Shown piece after piece: positions 18,725-28,910 of a stretch of 64,000 bases of DNA. Positions within the stretch are counted from its first letter, which is position 1; every line of letters begins with the position of its first letter. Made by a program: the position numbers and the translations under genes. The stretch is from Tritrichomonas musculus. Lineage: Eukaryota; Parabasalia; Tritrichomonadida; Tritrichomonadidae. The notes beneath the pieces are model-generated. The model saw only the letters and a list, made by a program, of their open reading frames with translations. It did not search any database and had not been told where the DNA came from. Where the stretch lies: the NCBI GenBank assembly GCA_039105265.1, contig JAPFFF010000008.1, forward strand, positions 5,456,001 to 5,520,000, written 5' to 3'.

Positions 18725-19861
18725 ATGCAATGTCAACTTCAACCACTGGAAGCAATATGTGTTGCGGGTGCTGTTGAAGATTGTCTTGATCGCCTTAGGG
18801 TTCTCCAAAGCTTGACACCAAATGTTATCACACAAAGAGATGAACTTTCAAATATTCTAGGTGATACTGTTGCTCAGATAATTGAACAGCAAAAAAAATG
18901 CGAGGCAAATTATGAAAGACTTGTTAAACAACGAAGTGAGCTTAAATCTTTATCCAATAAAACTCGATATAAACAAAATCAAGAAGCTATTGAAAAACAA
19001 GCACGTGAACTACAAGAGTTAACATGCGATCTTTGCAAACGTCTCCGTGAATCTCCAAATGTTTCAGAAAACTTAATGAAAATACAAAACCTTCGTACAG
19101 AATTAATTACATTATTTGAAAGCTTTCGAGCAGAATTACTGGATAAGAGAACATTTGTCGGAATTGCACAAGCTACAAATAAAAAAAAAGAGCATTATGA
19201 AAACATGATGCAAGTAATTCAGCAAGATAAAGAAATGCAAAGACAAATTGAAGAATTAAGCCAACAAATTCAGAAAACTGAACAAGAAATGCAAAGAAAG
19301 ATTGAATCGTTAGATACTCAAATAAAAGAACAAAAAGAAATCTTAGTTCAAAAACAAAGTGAAAACGAAGCAGAGAAAGCAAAACGCGATGATGAAAGAA
19401 ATGCTCGTATGGAAGCAATTATGAAAATGAATCAGATTGCTCAAGGAAAATTAACAAAACAATTGAAATCTGCCAAATATGAAGCTAATAATGAACAAAG
19501 AGTTCATTCAGAAACAAAATCTTATTTTCAGAGAAGAAGAGCTAAAATCAACGAAGAAACAAAATATTGGACTGAAAAATATGATACAGAATCAAATGAT
19601 AAAACAAGAGAATTTCAAAACTTAACAGATAGAATCGAAAAGGCAACAACTGAGCACATAATTCTCAAACCAAAGAAAGAAGAAGGTGAAAAGTTACTAA
19701 AATTAGAACTAGTAAGAAGCGAAGAAAGAGCAAGACAAATCGAAATTTATTCACAGCAAGTATCTTTCATGAACAAGTTAAAAGTACTGTATGTCTTAAG
19801 AAACCGTCTCCGAGGACCTTTACCAAAGCCAAAAGGCGGAAAGAAGAAGAAGAAGAAATAA
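18725..19861 (+). CDS. DRC9: dynein regulatory complex subunit 9 (IQCG) homologue
   Basis: A 378-residue, almost entirely coiled-coil protein. The N-terminal helix EAICVAGAVEDCLDRLRVLQSLTPN resembles the start of IQCG/DRC9. The diagnostic C-terminal block at about 260-345 has RVHSETKSYF, KINEETKYWTEKYD, a helix ending TTEHIILKPKKEEGEKLLKL, and a basic tail GGKKKKKK. In animals and algae this block precedes the IQ motif; here the IQ itself is not convincing. DRC9 is part of the nexin-dynein regulatory complex of motile axonemes, which fits a flagellate. No other axonemal structural gene adjoins it. Confidence 0.75.
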   Translation: MQCQLQPLEAICVAGAVEDCLDRLRVLQSLTPNVITQRDELSNILGDTVAQIIEQQKKCEANYERLVKQRSELKSLSNKTRYKQNQEAIEKQARELQELTCDLCKRLRESPNVSENLMKIQNLRTELITLFESFRAELLDKRTFVGIAQATNKKKEHYENMMQVIQQDKEMQRQIEELSQQIQKTEQEMQRKIESLDTQIKEQKEILVQKQSENEAEKAKRDDERNARMEAIMKMNQIAQGKLTKQLKSAKYEANNEQRVHSETKSYFQRRRAKINEETKYWTEKYDTESNDKTREFQNLTDRIEKATTEHIILKPKKEEGEKLLKLELVRSEERARQIEIYSQQVSFMNKLKVLYVLRNRLRGPLPKPKGGKKKKKK

Positions 19862-19989
19862 TTATAATTTTGAATTAGTATAAAATGTTGGGAATGTAGT
19901 AAACAAGCTTGTTAATATATTAGACTAATTACTTTTTTGAATCTGAATCTTGATTAAATGAAATGTGATATAAAAATAATTTAAATTTG

Positions 19990-20715
19990 ATGTTAACTGA
20001 TGCTCATGCCCATATTGCTGATAAAGAAGTCATTAATATTTTGAAAGAATATAATATATATACAACTGCTTGCGCAATGTCACCAGATGAATGCATTTTT
20101 GTTGAATCATTATCAAAACAAGATCCCTCACGAGTTATTCCAACATATGGCCTTCATCCATGGAATTCATCTTCGTACACTGTTGACCAAATGATGCCAT
20201 ATCTTCAAAAGTGTATTGCTATTGGCGAAATCGGGATGGACAACGTATGGTGTGAAGTTCCACTTGATATACAGAGAAAAGTGTTTATCCAACAATTAGA
20301 TATTGCTGCACAACGAGGTGTTCCAGTAATCCTCCATACAAAAGGAAAAGAAAAAGAAATAGCTGAAATAATCGAAAATTATAAAATTCCTGTTTTAGTT
20401 CACTGGTATTCGTGCGAAAATTACCTAGATATGTATTTAAATAAGGGATACTATTTTTCTATTGGCCCAGACATTCATAAAGAAAAAGCAGTTCAAAAAG
20501 TTGCAGCAACAGTCCCCATTGATCGAATTTTAATTGAAACAGATGGAATTGAAGGAATTGCTTGGGCAATTGATAAGCCAGCAACATCAAAAGATATTCC
20601 ATCATCCTTAAAAACTACTCTTGAATCGGTAGCTAAATTAAGAGGCATTGAACCTTCAGCATTGCAAACACAAGTTAATGAAAATTGGCAAAGATTATTT
20701 AAAAAAATAGATTGA
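19990..20715 (+). CDS. TatD-family metal-dependent hydrolase
   Basis: A 241-residue TIM-barrel hydrolase of the TatD family. Metal ligands are visible in order: DAHAH (4-8), YGLHPWN, the bridging glutamate in IGEIGMDNVW, ILHTKG, VLVHWYS and finally IETDG. TatD enzymes are 3'-5' DNases or related phosphodiesterases in the cytosol or nucleus. The frame extends one codon upstream through TTG, but 19990 is the ATG. The length (about 240) and motif spellings resemble bacterial YcfH/TatD-like proteins as much as eukaryotic TATDN. Lateral transfer is possible but cannot be judged without a tree. Confidence 0.88.
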   Translation: MLTDAHAHIADKEVINILKEYNIYTTACAMSPDECIFVESLSKQDPSRVIPTYGLHPWNSSSYTVDQMMPYLQKCIAIGEIGMDNVWCEVPLDIQRKVFIQQLDIAAQRGVPVILHTKGKEKEIAEIIENYKIPVLVHWYSCENYLDMYLNKGYYFSIGPDIHKEKAVQKVAATVPIDRILIETDGIEGIAWAIDKPATSKDIPSSLKTTLESVAKLRGIEPSALQTQVNENWQRLFKKID

Positions 20716-21322
20716 GATCGTGGATTTCTATGTATAGTTAAACAAATTTGGTAAAATTATCTTCATCATCGAATTTAGAAAGCTAATAAAAACATAGAAT
20801 TGAATATGGTTTTATGCTAATGCAAAATTTTGCTGTTAGTATTGACGAAATGAGAAATATTTTTTTGATAAAGTGCCAACCACCTTAATTCTCATTTTTT
20901 AAACATACTGCTATTATTTTAAAAAGATTTAATTATATTTACTTGATAATTGCAATATATATTTATAAATCCATGGAAATTTTAATTTGCATTTTTATGT
21001 TTCCAACAATGCGTTAATTTCATTGCATTGTATAAAATAAAGATATTTTTATTATCACCCATTATCATTTTAATTTTCCATAAATATAATTCTAATTTCA
21101 GATTTGGTTTTAATTTTATGTTATTAGCCATAACATATCTTATGACATCAATAAAAGTCAATTTAGTCAAAACAATGACTTAATAATCTAAAGGAAAGAA
21201 TAGATTACATAACCAAAAACCGTATAAAATTTTGATTAAATTTCTTCAATTGAAATTCAAATAAACTTGATTTTATTTTTATTAATTATTACGGTTGTTA
21301 TGCGATAATTATTTTCTGATTT
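20716..21322. other. spacer
   Basis: AT-rich, about 600 bases. I see no gene or repeat in it. Confidence 0.6.
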
Positions 21323-21964
21323 ATGGATGACAATCTTCAAATAAAAATAACGTCAACTGATAAGACTATGATTACATTATGCACCAAAAGAACAGAAACG
21401 CTTCGATCAGTTTTAAAAACCGCAAAAATTACTCCACCTCCAAATTCACAAATATTATGTTTCTTAAAAGAGACACAACTCAAACTAGATCTTTCTCTTG
21501 GAATTCAAGGCATCCAAACAGATGATGCAATATTCGTATCTTATAAGAAGATTTCTCGCCATCGCCATCGAAGAAGTGCATATCCTTTTGAAATTTTTTC
21601 TCCTTTTTACCAAGATGCTCAGCAGGTTTCAAACCGTCAAAATGGCGTATATTTAGAATCATTAAGATTAAACGACCATTATTATTATTCATTTGATTAT
21701 TACAGAAATTCTTCAAAGATTTATGCACAGCTGCTTCGGCAACAACAAGAGAAGTATATAACAAAGGAACCTCCCACAGAAAAACTAGTTATTAGCAACG
21801 ATATTCATAATCAAGTTTCGTGTGATCCTTTGCCAGTTTGCTTTAAATCTGACCCTAAAACAGAAGAAAATGAAGATAGCGATTCATTTATTACACATAT
21901 GCATAGATTTGGAACTGTTTCAAATGTAATGAAAACTAATGATGAAACAAACTTGCAATCCTGA
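21323..21964 (+). CDS. protein with N-terminal ubiquitin-like domain
   Basis: A 213-residue protein. Residues 4-75 read as a beta-grasp ubiquitin-like fold. Two N-terminal strands (LQIKITSTDKTMITLC) lead into a helix (ETLRSVLKTAKI), then a strand (ILCFLKETQLKL) and LSLGIQGIQTDDAIFV, where ubiquitin has its LSDYNIQKESTL-type segment. After an Arg/His patch (SRHRHRRSAYPF) the rest is tyrosine-rich and disordered, with an acidic tail. There is no C-terminal di-glycine, so it would act as an integral UBL domain, not a conjugated modifier. Target unknown. Confidence 0.55.
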   Translation: MDDNLQIKITSTDKTMITLCTKRTETLRSVLKTAKITPPPNSQILCFLKETQLKLDLSLGIQGIQTDDAIFVSYKKISRHRHRRSAYPFEIFSPFYQDAQQVSNRQNGVYLESLRLNDHYYYSFDYYRNSSKIYAQLLRQQQEKYITKEPPTEKLVISNDIHNQVSCDPLPVCFKSDPKTEENEDSDSFITHMHRFGTVSNVMKTNDETNLQS

Positions 21965-22129
21965 ATTACTATTTTGCAGAATTTATTATTATTTTTTTTT
22001 ATTTGTTAGTTTTTTTTTCATGTTTATCTAAATTTCTAGTTTTGCTCATATTGGAATATCCTTTTTTTTTAAATTTTTGATGCAGATTCAAGCAAATTTG
22101 ATGTGGATTTTATTTTTTGAGTTAGTTAA

Positions 22130-23605
22130 ATGAATGCTCATTTCAGTACATTTGATAAACCAAATTATGAAAAAGCATTTTCGGCTGATGCTCTGGAGCA
22201 AACATCTCCTAATATTTTTGAAACATACAGTATCAAAAATAGTTTTTTTTCAAATCCAAATCAAATAATTTTTAATGGTTTTGAAGACAATAATGAAGTA
22301 TTTTTTAGACAAAGACAGCTTTATAAACTAAAATATCAAAACGATTCACCAAATTATATTGACGAATACATGCTGCCAAATCTTAAAGAAACAAAAATAC
22401 AATTTGATTTCGAAAAAAAGCTCCTTTTTGATATATCATTGTTTAGCAAAGTGAATGAAAATTTTAATAAATATATTGATTCAAGGTTTAACCTTAATGA
22501 ATTAATCAGTTTTGAAGAACAAATGAATTCAATTGGAAGTAGTTTAAAACCAATAGAACAGTATTTAACTGAAGATGAATCTAATACGCCTAACTTACAA
22601 TTCAATATTCCTTTTTTGAATCTCGATACAAATGGCAACAAATCATGCAAATATTTACTTGAATTTGATTTGAAAAAAGATGACCACACAGTTTTTTCAA
22701 CTTTTCCCAATTCGACTAAAACCAAATTTGATGAAAATATGATATCAAGAGCACCTTTTGAACTTGATTTTTTAACATCAAGTATGTTTATTCACAACGA
22801 ATTTAATAACATGAGCAATAATAATTCATTTATTGAACCAATAATTCAATCAGAATCTTACTTTGATCGTTTTGTTCACTCAATGAACGTCATAATATTG
22901 AAGTTTGATTGCAAGCCTACTATGTGTTTTGAGCCTTTTACTCAAGAATGGCTCGCAGATCTTCAAATTTCTAAAAGAGATTTTGATGAGAAAATAGAAG
23001 TGAAGAAAAAAATATTTTATGAACAAAAATCTTCGTTATCGGAATATGATGTTTTTAAAACACAGAATAAAATCAAATTAACTGTAGAAGGAAATATCTC
23101 TGAAGAGTATTCTCCATTAGTTTCAAAAGTTCCTAGAAATATCCAAAATATTATTATTAATAATCAGAATGATGATGAAATAGTGAGAATTGTTCAAAAA
23201 GAGCATTTTGAAAAAGAGATTCCAACTGGCAAAATCCCAGATATTGTTCAACTCAATACATTGCTCTTTTCTGATGATGATATTACTTTTTATGGAAAGC
23301 TATTTCAAAACTTAAAATTTATAGGCACCGAACTAAATGAAATATTGTTAATGACGATAAATGATAACGTTGCAAACATATTTTTAATCGAAGATGACTA
23401 TGATTCATTAATACCTATCATTACTGACTTGTGTATCACTTTTAATGAAATTGTTATCACAACTACCATAAAACCACATATTTTTCTATCTGAAAAGATT
23501 AAATGGAGATATATCACATCTCATACTCAAATTGCAACTGCAATTTTACCATATTTGATTGAAGAAAATTTAAATGCAAAGGATGATTTGTTGACTGACA
23601 TTTAA
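22130..23605 (+). CDS. protein of unknown function
   Basis: A 491-residue protein with no recognised domain. Residues 1-290 are Asn/Phe-rich and poorly structured. Residues about 375-480 look like an alternating beta/alpha domain (NIFLIEDDYDSLIPIITDLC, NEIVITTTIKPHIFL, HTQIATAILPYLIEEN). There is no signal peptide or membrane segment. It is followed after 26 bases by another rightward gene. I considered a degenerate nuclease-like (XPF/SHOC1) fold for the C-terminal part, but no catalytic motif supports it. Confidence 0.65.
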   Translation: MNAHFSTFDKPNYEKAFSADALEQTSPNIFETYSIKNSFFSNPNQIIFNGFEDNNEVFFRQRQLYKLKYQNDSPNYIDEYMLPNLKETKIQFDFEKKLLFDISLFSKVNENFNKYIDSRFNLNELISFEEQMNSIGSSLKPIEQYLTEDESNTPNLQFNIPFLNLDTNGNKSCKYLLEFDLKKDDHTVFSTFPNSTKTKFDENMISRAPFELDFLTSSMFIHNEFNNMSNNNSFIEPIIQSESYFDRFVHSMNVIILKFDCKPTMCFEPFTQEWLADLQISKRDFDEKIEVKKKIFYEQKSSLSEYDVFKTQNKIKLTVEGNISEEYSPLVSKVPRNIQNIIINNQNDDEIVRIVQKEHFEKEIPTGKIPDIVQLNTLLFSDDDITFYGKLFQNLKFIGTELNEILLMTINDNVANIFLIEDDYDSLIPIITDLCITFNEIVITTTIKPHIFLSEKIKWRYITSHTQIATAILPYLIEENLNAKDDLLTDI

Positions 23606-23631
23606 TCATTAATAAAAACTTAATTAAGGTA

Positions 23632-24342
23632 ATGTTTCTCTTTGATAATGTAAAACACGTTAAATTTTATGACATGTTTAATGAAAAAAAAAATTGTATG
23701 TCTGCATCAAATGAGACATATAATCAACTTTCAGCTTCAAATATGCAAATGGCAATAATAACTGCACTTGAAAATGTGAGCGCTTTATATCCAGATGATC
23801 AAAATTTTGTTCCTCAATCTGTATTATGGCAGAGAATATCTGAACGAGAAGGCTCTCCCCCTCTAGAAGGCGAAGCTCGTGAGAATATGTATAGATGCTT
23901 TTTATCTGCTCTTGTTGGAAAGAAAAATTCATTAGCATTATTTGAAAGTTCAGAAAATTTAGATAATCCAGATGACATAAAATGGCGACTCAGGCCACAA
24001 ACACCAGAATCTGCTGCAATTTATTTAACTAAAGGTGATAGTCATGCTTTGCAAAAAGAAGAACAGCAACAACAAGTTATCGAATTACAGAAAGTTTTAA
24101 CTTCACTAAGGCGCCAAACAAACAAATTAGATGCTGATAATCGTCAGTATGCTCATATGATTGAGCAAATGAAGCAATCAACATCAAAGGAAATCCAATC
24201 TGATTTTGGAATTTTTGAATCATTATATAATTTTATTGAAAATTCATGTAAGTATCTAGAAAATATAGAAAAGAATGTTCTTGACATTGGATATAAAATC
24301 GAAAAAGTTGATCAATCTCAATATGAGGCCTCCTTTGATTAA
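23632..24342 (+). CDS. coiled-coil protein with possible winged-helix region
   Basis: 236 residues from the first ATG. Met23 at 23698 (MSASNETYNQ) is an equally likely start, because the first 22 residues are Phe/Asn/Lys-rich and look like leader sequence. A helical region (about 35-125) with VPQSVLWQRISEREGSPPLEGE and IKWRLRP could be a winged helix (inference). A coiled coil follows at about 135-185 (EEQQQQVIELQKVLTSLRRQ), then a short helical tail. It lies 26 bases downstream of the preceding gene. Function unknown. Confidence 0.6.
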   Translation: MFLFDNVKHVKFYDMFNEKKNCMSASNETYNQLSASNMQMAIITALENVSALYPDDQNFVPQSVLWQRISEREGSPPLEGEARENMYRCFLSALVGKKNSLALFESSENLDNPDDIKWRLRPQTPESAAIYLTKGDSHALQKEEQQQQVIELQKVLTSLRRQTNKLDADNRQYAHMIEQMKQSTSKEIQSDFGIFESLYNFIENSCKYLENIEKNVLDIGYKIEKVDQSQYEASFD

Positions 24343-24562
24343 AAGATATATCATCCATTGAATTAAAATCAAAACTTTGTACCATGCAGGATAAAACTCA
24401 AAGAAAATAGAAAAAAGTGTGTATTTATATAGTTTATTAAATAATAAAAGAATATATATTATATAAGCAAATTCATTTTTTTGGTATAATAAAAACAAAT
24501 AAAAATTTATCATTACAAACATCAAAAATTTTTCTCTACATCAAAAAAATTTGAAAATTTTT

Positions 24563-27064
24563 CTACTCATCCTCATTTTCAAAATCAGGTTGTTCGCAAA
24601 TGAAATTCATTAAATCAAGATTCTGCATTGCTGCTTTTCTTACAATTTCCAATCTAGTTGAAATAGATCTCTGAAGTAAATGTGCAGCTGGGATAGCAGC
24701 CGGATCAGCTAAAAGATTCCTACTATTGAATTTCAACGTTGCTAAAGCCCACGTTAAAATGAGCTGAACTTGATTTGATGTTCTTAATGCTTCAGAGAGG
24801 AATTGAATAAAGTCACTTGCAAATCTTGGAGGAATTTGACTTGCTACAAACTCTATAGCTTTATAAGGAATCCTTGAAACAACAGAGAGTAAAAGTTTCC
24901 TTTCAGTATGTCCAAGTCTGATTGACATTGCTACTGCCTTTACAAATTCATGAGCTTCCATTGCTTCTTCAACCTTCTGAGGAGTTATATCTGCTTCCAA
25001 TTCAATTGGATTAACATAACGTTGATCTGAACTAACAAATACTAAAAGTCCTTCAGGCGTTGCTGCTCCAATTCCACGACCAGTTGGACACCATTTTACT
25101 TGATTTACAGCGGCTTCAATGATTTGCCTCTTTCCTAACTTTGCATCCATTATTTGTTGGGCTACTCCTGAACCATGATATTCTTTAACAAAACCTTCAA
25201 CACCAGAAAATTCGGTGTTAATTGTATGTTGAATTCTTCTCATTAAAATTGGCGATTTGTAGCCTCCATCACTTTGTCTGATGCTATAAATACAGATAAA
25301 TTTAGATTTGCCACCGCAGACTAGATATAGAGAATCAGGTGAAAAGCAGATTGTATCAAAGAACCATTTTGAATTACTTGCTGATCTTTCACCTTCTAAT
25401 CGTTTACCACCACGTGCATCAAGAGAAGCGGAAATTTCAGAAATATAGTTATCTGTTGATAAATCATAAAACATAACACGGCCATTTGCATTGGAAAATG
25501 CACATATTTTACCATCTGGTGAAATGGCTGTATCGGTAACTTCGCCTTTTGCATCATAAGCAATAGATGAGTGTGCATCTAGAAAGTCCCAGACACGAAC
25601 AGTTCCATCCCAAGATCCAGTAACAAGTTTACATAATGGTGTAAAGTTAATAGATGATACAGGACCGGTGTGACCTTGCAATTCTTCGACTAATTTACCA
25701 GTTGCTATTGACCAAAGATATATTGTCATATTGCTACGTCCACAAGCAGCAAGAAAATCAAAGTGACTGTCAACGGCGATGCGAGTAAATTCAATATGTT
25801 CATTATTATTGTTTTGATTTGAAGCTGTGAAAGTTCGGAAACAACGTCCACGAACAACATCAAAAGCTTTACATTCACCATCATAAGAGCATGTGATAAC
25901 ACTTCGACCACTTTCGGCAAAGACAATATCTGTGATTGGGCCTTTATGCTCATCAAAAGTCATCAAACAGGTACCAGTTTGTGTATCCCATACTTTCATT
26001 TTACCATCATCACCACCTGTGGCAACAACAACACCATTTGGACTATAATCGAAGCATGTAACACCTCCATAATGTGACATTGTTCTTTGGGCAACATTTC
26101 CACTTTGAAGATCCCACACAACCAATTCACCAAGCTTTTGGGAAGTCATTGCAGCATATCGATTTGATATAGTGATTGAGCGAACTCTCTCTGTCGAAAA
26201 GTCAACAGTAACAGCGGATTTGATTGGAAGTTGATCATTTGGAATAATATATGTTTTGAAGGTACCTTTAGAAAAACCGGCAACTAAAGCATCTCCATTA
26301 AAAGCTGCTGATGTAATGTTTTGAAATCGATTCTTTGGGTTCTCGAAACTTTCTTCATCTAAACGCCGTCTACTAATAATTGAAATCGAATTGTCATCTT
26401 GAATTTGCCAAACAAAGAATGAGCCATCAGCTCCAAGTGAATATATGGTCTTGTTGTCAGCTTTACTAAATGTGGCAAAAAGAGGTCTTCCTCGGTGACC
26501 TGATAATATAATTGGAACAAAATCTTCATCGGGCTCTGTCATAAAAAGACGCATTGTTAAATCACTTGATGTTGTTGTAAAATATCGACCATCTTTTGAA
26601 AAATCGATTGAATTGATTGACTCATAATGACCTCCAACCCTTTTGTTACTAACAAATGGCTTTAATGGTGTAATTTCTGTAGGATGCTTGTATAAAGTTA
26701 ATTTATTTGATGAGGCGATCGCAAATCCGTTTGGTCCGAATGATAAAGCTGTGATTGGATGCTTAAATTTCTTTTTGTAAACGAAACCGCCAATTTCCAT
26801 TTCACTTAAAAAAACATTGTTTTGTCTGTCGGCTGAAATTAAATACTTACCACAAGGCGATACAGAAACGAGAATTATTGTTGCTGGATGCTCGATTTCA
26901 AGAGTTTTTGATTGACCGCGGGATACATCGAATATTGTTATTCTATTTCCTTGTGGATAAACAAGTTGATCACCACTTGGTGTAAATGAAATTGAGGAAC
27001 CACTATATGTTCCACTAATAAGATTTGAAAAAACAAAATCAAGAGCAGAATTCATTGTGGTCAT
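24563..27064 (-). CDS. PWP2: PWP2, WD40 subunit of the U3 snoRNP (UtpB)
   Basis: An 833-residue WD40 protein, collinear over its whole length with periodic tryptophan protein 2. The opening is of the type FVFSNLISGTYSGSSISFTPSGD. WD repeats form two beta-propellers, with KMKVWDTQTG, FTGHTGPVSSINF-like and TVRVWDFLDA units. The linker FVCGGKSKFICIYSIR and the C-terminal Utp12-type helical domain (VEEAMEAHEFVKAVAMSIRLGH) follow. PWP2 is a UtpB component of the small-subunit processome in the nucleolus, needed for 18S rRNA maturation. The open frame extends 12 codons upstream without an ATG, so 27064 (or 27055, three codons on) is the start. The divergent neighbour begins 97 bases away. Confidence 0.93.
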   Translation of the reverse strand: MTTMNSALDFVFSNLISGTYSGSSISFTPSGDQLVYPQGNRITIFDVSRGQSKTLEIEHPATIILVSVSPCGKYLISADRQNNVFLSEMEIGGFVYKKKFKHPITALSFGPNGFAIASSNKLTLYKHPTEITPLKPFVSNKRVGGHYESINSIDFSKDGRYFTTTSSDLTMRLFMTEPDEDFVPIILSGHRGRPLFATFSKADNKTIYSLGADGSFFVWQIQDDNSISIISRRRLDEESFENPKNRFQNITSAAFNGDALVAGFSKGTFKTYIIPNDQLPIKSAVTVDFSTERVRSITISNRYAAMTSQKLGELVVWDLQSGNVAQRTMSHYGGVTCFDYSPNGVVVATGGDDGKMKVWDTQTGTCLMTFDEHKGPITDIVFAESGRSVITCSYDGECKAFDVVRGRCFRTFTASNQNNNNEHIEFTRIAVDSHFDFLAACGRSNMTIYLWSIATGKLVEELQGHTGPVSSINFTPLCKLVTGSWDGTVRVWDFLDAHSSIAYDAKGEVTDTAISPDGKICAFSNANGRVMFYDLSTDNYISEISASLDARGGKRLEGERSASNSKWFFDTICFSPDSLYLVCGGKSKFICIYSIRQSDGGYKSPILMRRIQHTINTEFSGVEGFVKEYHGSGVAQQIMDAKLGKRQIIEAAVNQVKWCPTGRGIGAATPEGLLVFVSSDQRYVNPIELEADITPQKVEEAMEAHEFVKAVAMSIRLGHTERKLLLSVVSRIPYKAIEFVASQIPPRFASDFIQFLSEALRTSNQVQLILTWALATLKFNSRNLLADPAAIPAAHLLQRSISTRLEIVRKAAMQNLDLMNFICEQPDFENEDE

Positions 27065-27160
27065 CCTCTTAAAGAAACCATTCAAAAATCGAATCAACAA
27101 GAATTTTTGTAAAGTATTGAAAAATTTATGTTAAAATTTTTGCATAAAATTTTATGAAAA

Positions 27161-28546
27161 ATGATTCATAATAATAAGAAATATATATCATTATTAGAAT
27201 CATATGTCGAAGAAAACAAAATTTCTAACTTAGAAAATGAAGATGTTCGTGATTTTCATGCTAATAACTACTTTATTGTTGAAACAAATATTCAACAACC
27301 AGAAGAGAAAGTCGATTTTTTTAAAGATGATACTATTCTTGGCCAAAGTTTAACTTCAAAGGAAGGTGTGCCTGGACAAAATATTGCATTTTTATTTTAT
27401 TATTCAATTTTTTTTTCTGTTGCCCTCTGCTTAATAATAGCAGTTCTCCTTAAAACACAAAAATATACCAATATTGATACCACTTTTCCAAAAAGAGTTT
27501 TTCTATTTTCTTTTTTTCTTGGTAATTTATCATACTCAAATCAAACTTTTAATAACGAATTTGGTCCAATCAACGCTGGATCTAATATAAGTCAAGTTTA
27601 TATTGATGATGCTGTCTTTATTAATTCTAACAATTCAAAACAGACACTTTTTGCAAAGACTGCTTTCGCTAATGATGAAATGCATCATCCATTACTTTCA
27701 ATATATGATAATACCATTGAATTTAATCAAGATCATGGACGTAATTTGCAAATTCATTCTGATGTTGTTATTACCGGAAGATTGAAGGCAACAAGCATTT
27801 CATTCGGGCCTTTTAAAATCGAGCACAATATATTGACTAATGTCCTTGATCCATCAATTCAATCAGACTCACAACTACTTTCCTCATCTGATATAAATCA
27901 TATTGTTACAGACTTTTTGTTCAAAGATAAATATTTAGCTGTTAGTGAAACAAACAAAATTTTAATTTTTTATCTCGATCCAAAGCAAATAAAGTGCAGC
28001 TTTGACCCAATATTAATTTATCAAAAAATATTAAACGATCAGAATGAGGTTTGTCAAATTGATTCATCAGAAAAAGATATTTTTAATTTCTTTTTTGATG
28101 ACAATAATAACGATAAGACTATTTCAGTTGGATGCAAAGACAAAAAATGCGAACAACTCATTCTTAATTCAAAAAATGAAAAACACTTATCATCTGATAT
28201 ATTTGACAAATTTGGAGCTAAAATTGATTTAATTGAAATCAATGAGAAATGCATTTTAAATTATTGCTTTGATAAAGATGATTGTACCAAAATTCCAATT
28301 CGATTTGGATCGAATTCGAGTTCAATAAATTGCGGAACATCAAAAATTAGTGTAAATGAAGATGGAAATGTTTATGTTGTTATTCCAGAAAAGAAAATAG
28401 TACGGCTATTTGAAGACATAAACAATGAACTACTTTATAAAGATGAACCATTGAATATTTCAATCGGATCAAAATACCAACCAATTCAAAGATCTTCTTT
28501 TCTTATTTCATTAAATGAAGGAATTCTTGATATTTTTTCATTTTAA
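27161..28546 (+). CDS. membrane protein with beta-rich C-terminal region, unknown
   Basis: A 461-residue protein. A polar N-terminal region (1-75) is followed by one strong transmembrane segment at about 76-99 (FYYSIFFSVALCLIIAVLL) and a second hydrophobic stretch at about 112-125 (RVFLFSFFLGNLSYS). The remaining 330 residues are rich in beta-prone and N-x-S/T sequence, so they may be lumenal or extracellular. The piece at about 200-215 (DVVITGRLKATSISFG) recalls trimeric fibre or adhesin repeats, but the similarity is weak. Divergent with PWP2. No family recognised. Confidence 0.65.
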   Translation: MIHNNKKYISLLESYVEENKISNLENEDVRDFHANNYFIVETNIQQPEEKVDFFKDDTILGQSLTSKEGVPGQNIAFLFYYSIFFSVALCLIIAVLLKTQKYTNIDTTFPKRVFLFSFFLGNLSYSNQTFNNEFGPINAGSNISQVYIDDAVFINSNNSKQTLFAKTAFANDEMHHPLLSIYDNTIEFNQDHGRNLQIHSDVVITGRLKATSISFGPFKIEHNILTNVLDPSIQSDSQLLSSSDINHIVTDFLFKDKYLAVSETNKILIFYLDPKQIKCSFDPILIYQKILNDQNEVCQIDSSEKDIFNFFFDDNNNDKTISVGCKDKKCEQLILNSKNEKHLSSDIFDKFGAKIDLIEINEKCILNYCFDKDDCTKIPIRFGSNSSSINCGTSKISVNEDGNVYVVIPEKKIVRLFEDINNELLYKDEPLNISIGSKYQPIQRSSFLISLNEGILDIFSF

Positions 28547-28910
28547 TGATATCATGCTATTATTTTGAATTTAATTGTTTTTATTCTTATGTTAAAAAAA
28601 TTTTATATTACATCTTATTTTTTTAAGCAATTTTAATTAAATTTGCCAGATACATCAAAAATTACTCATACTATAATAAAATTGATGAAACCACTAAATT
28701 ATAAAAAACAGAATTTGATATTAATGGTTTCACAAACATTCAAACAATAATAATAAGTAAATATTCAAACATGTTTATTGAATTTTATAATCATTAAAAT
28801 TACAGAGTTTTTGGATACTAATAAAAAAAAGATTGTATCTAGAATTTGAGTTTCTTATAACTGCTTAATATCAATCTATTAATTTCTAAAGTACATTTTT
28901 TTAACGTCAT
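28547..28910. other. spacer between convergent genes
   Basis: AT-rich; I see no gene or repeat in it. Confidence 0.6.

Noticed and set aside
22130-23605. Reading the C-terminal half as an XPF/SHOC1 nuclease-like domain
   Set aside because: Only the alternating beta/alpha pattern suggested it; no ERKxxxD or other diagnostic motif.
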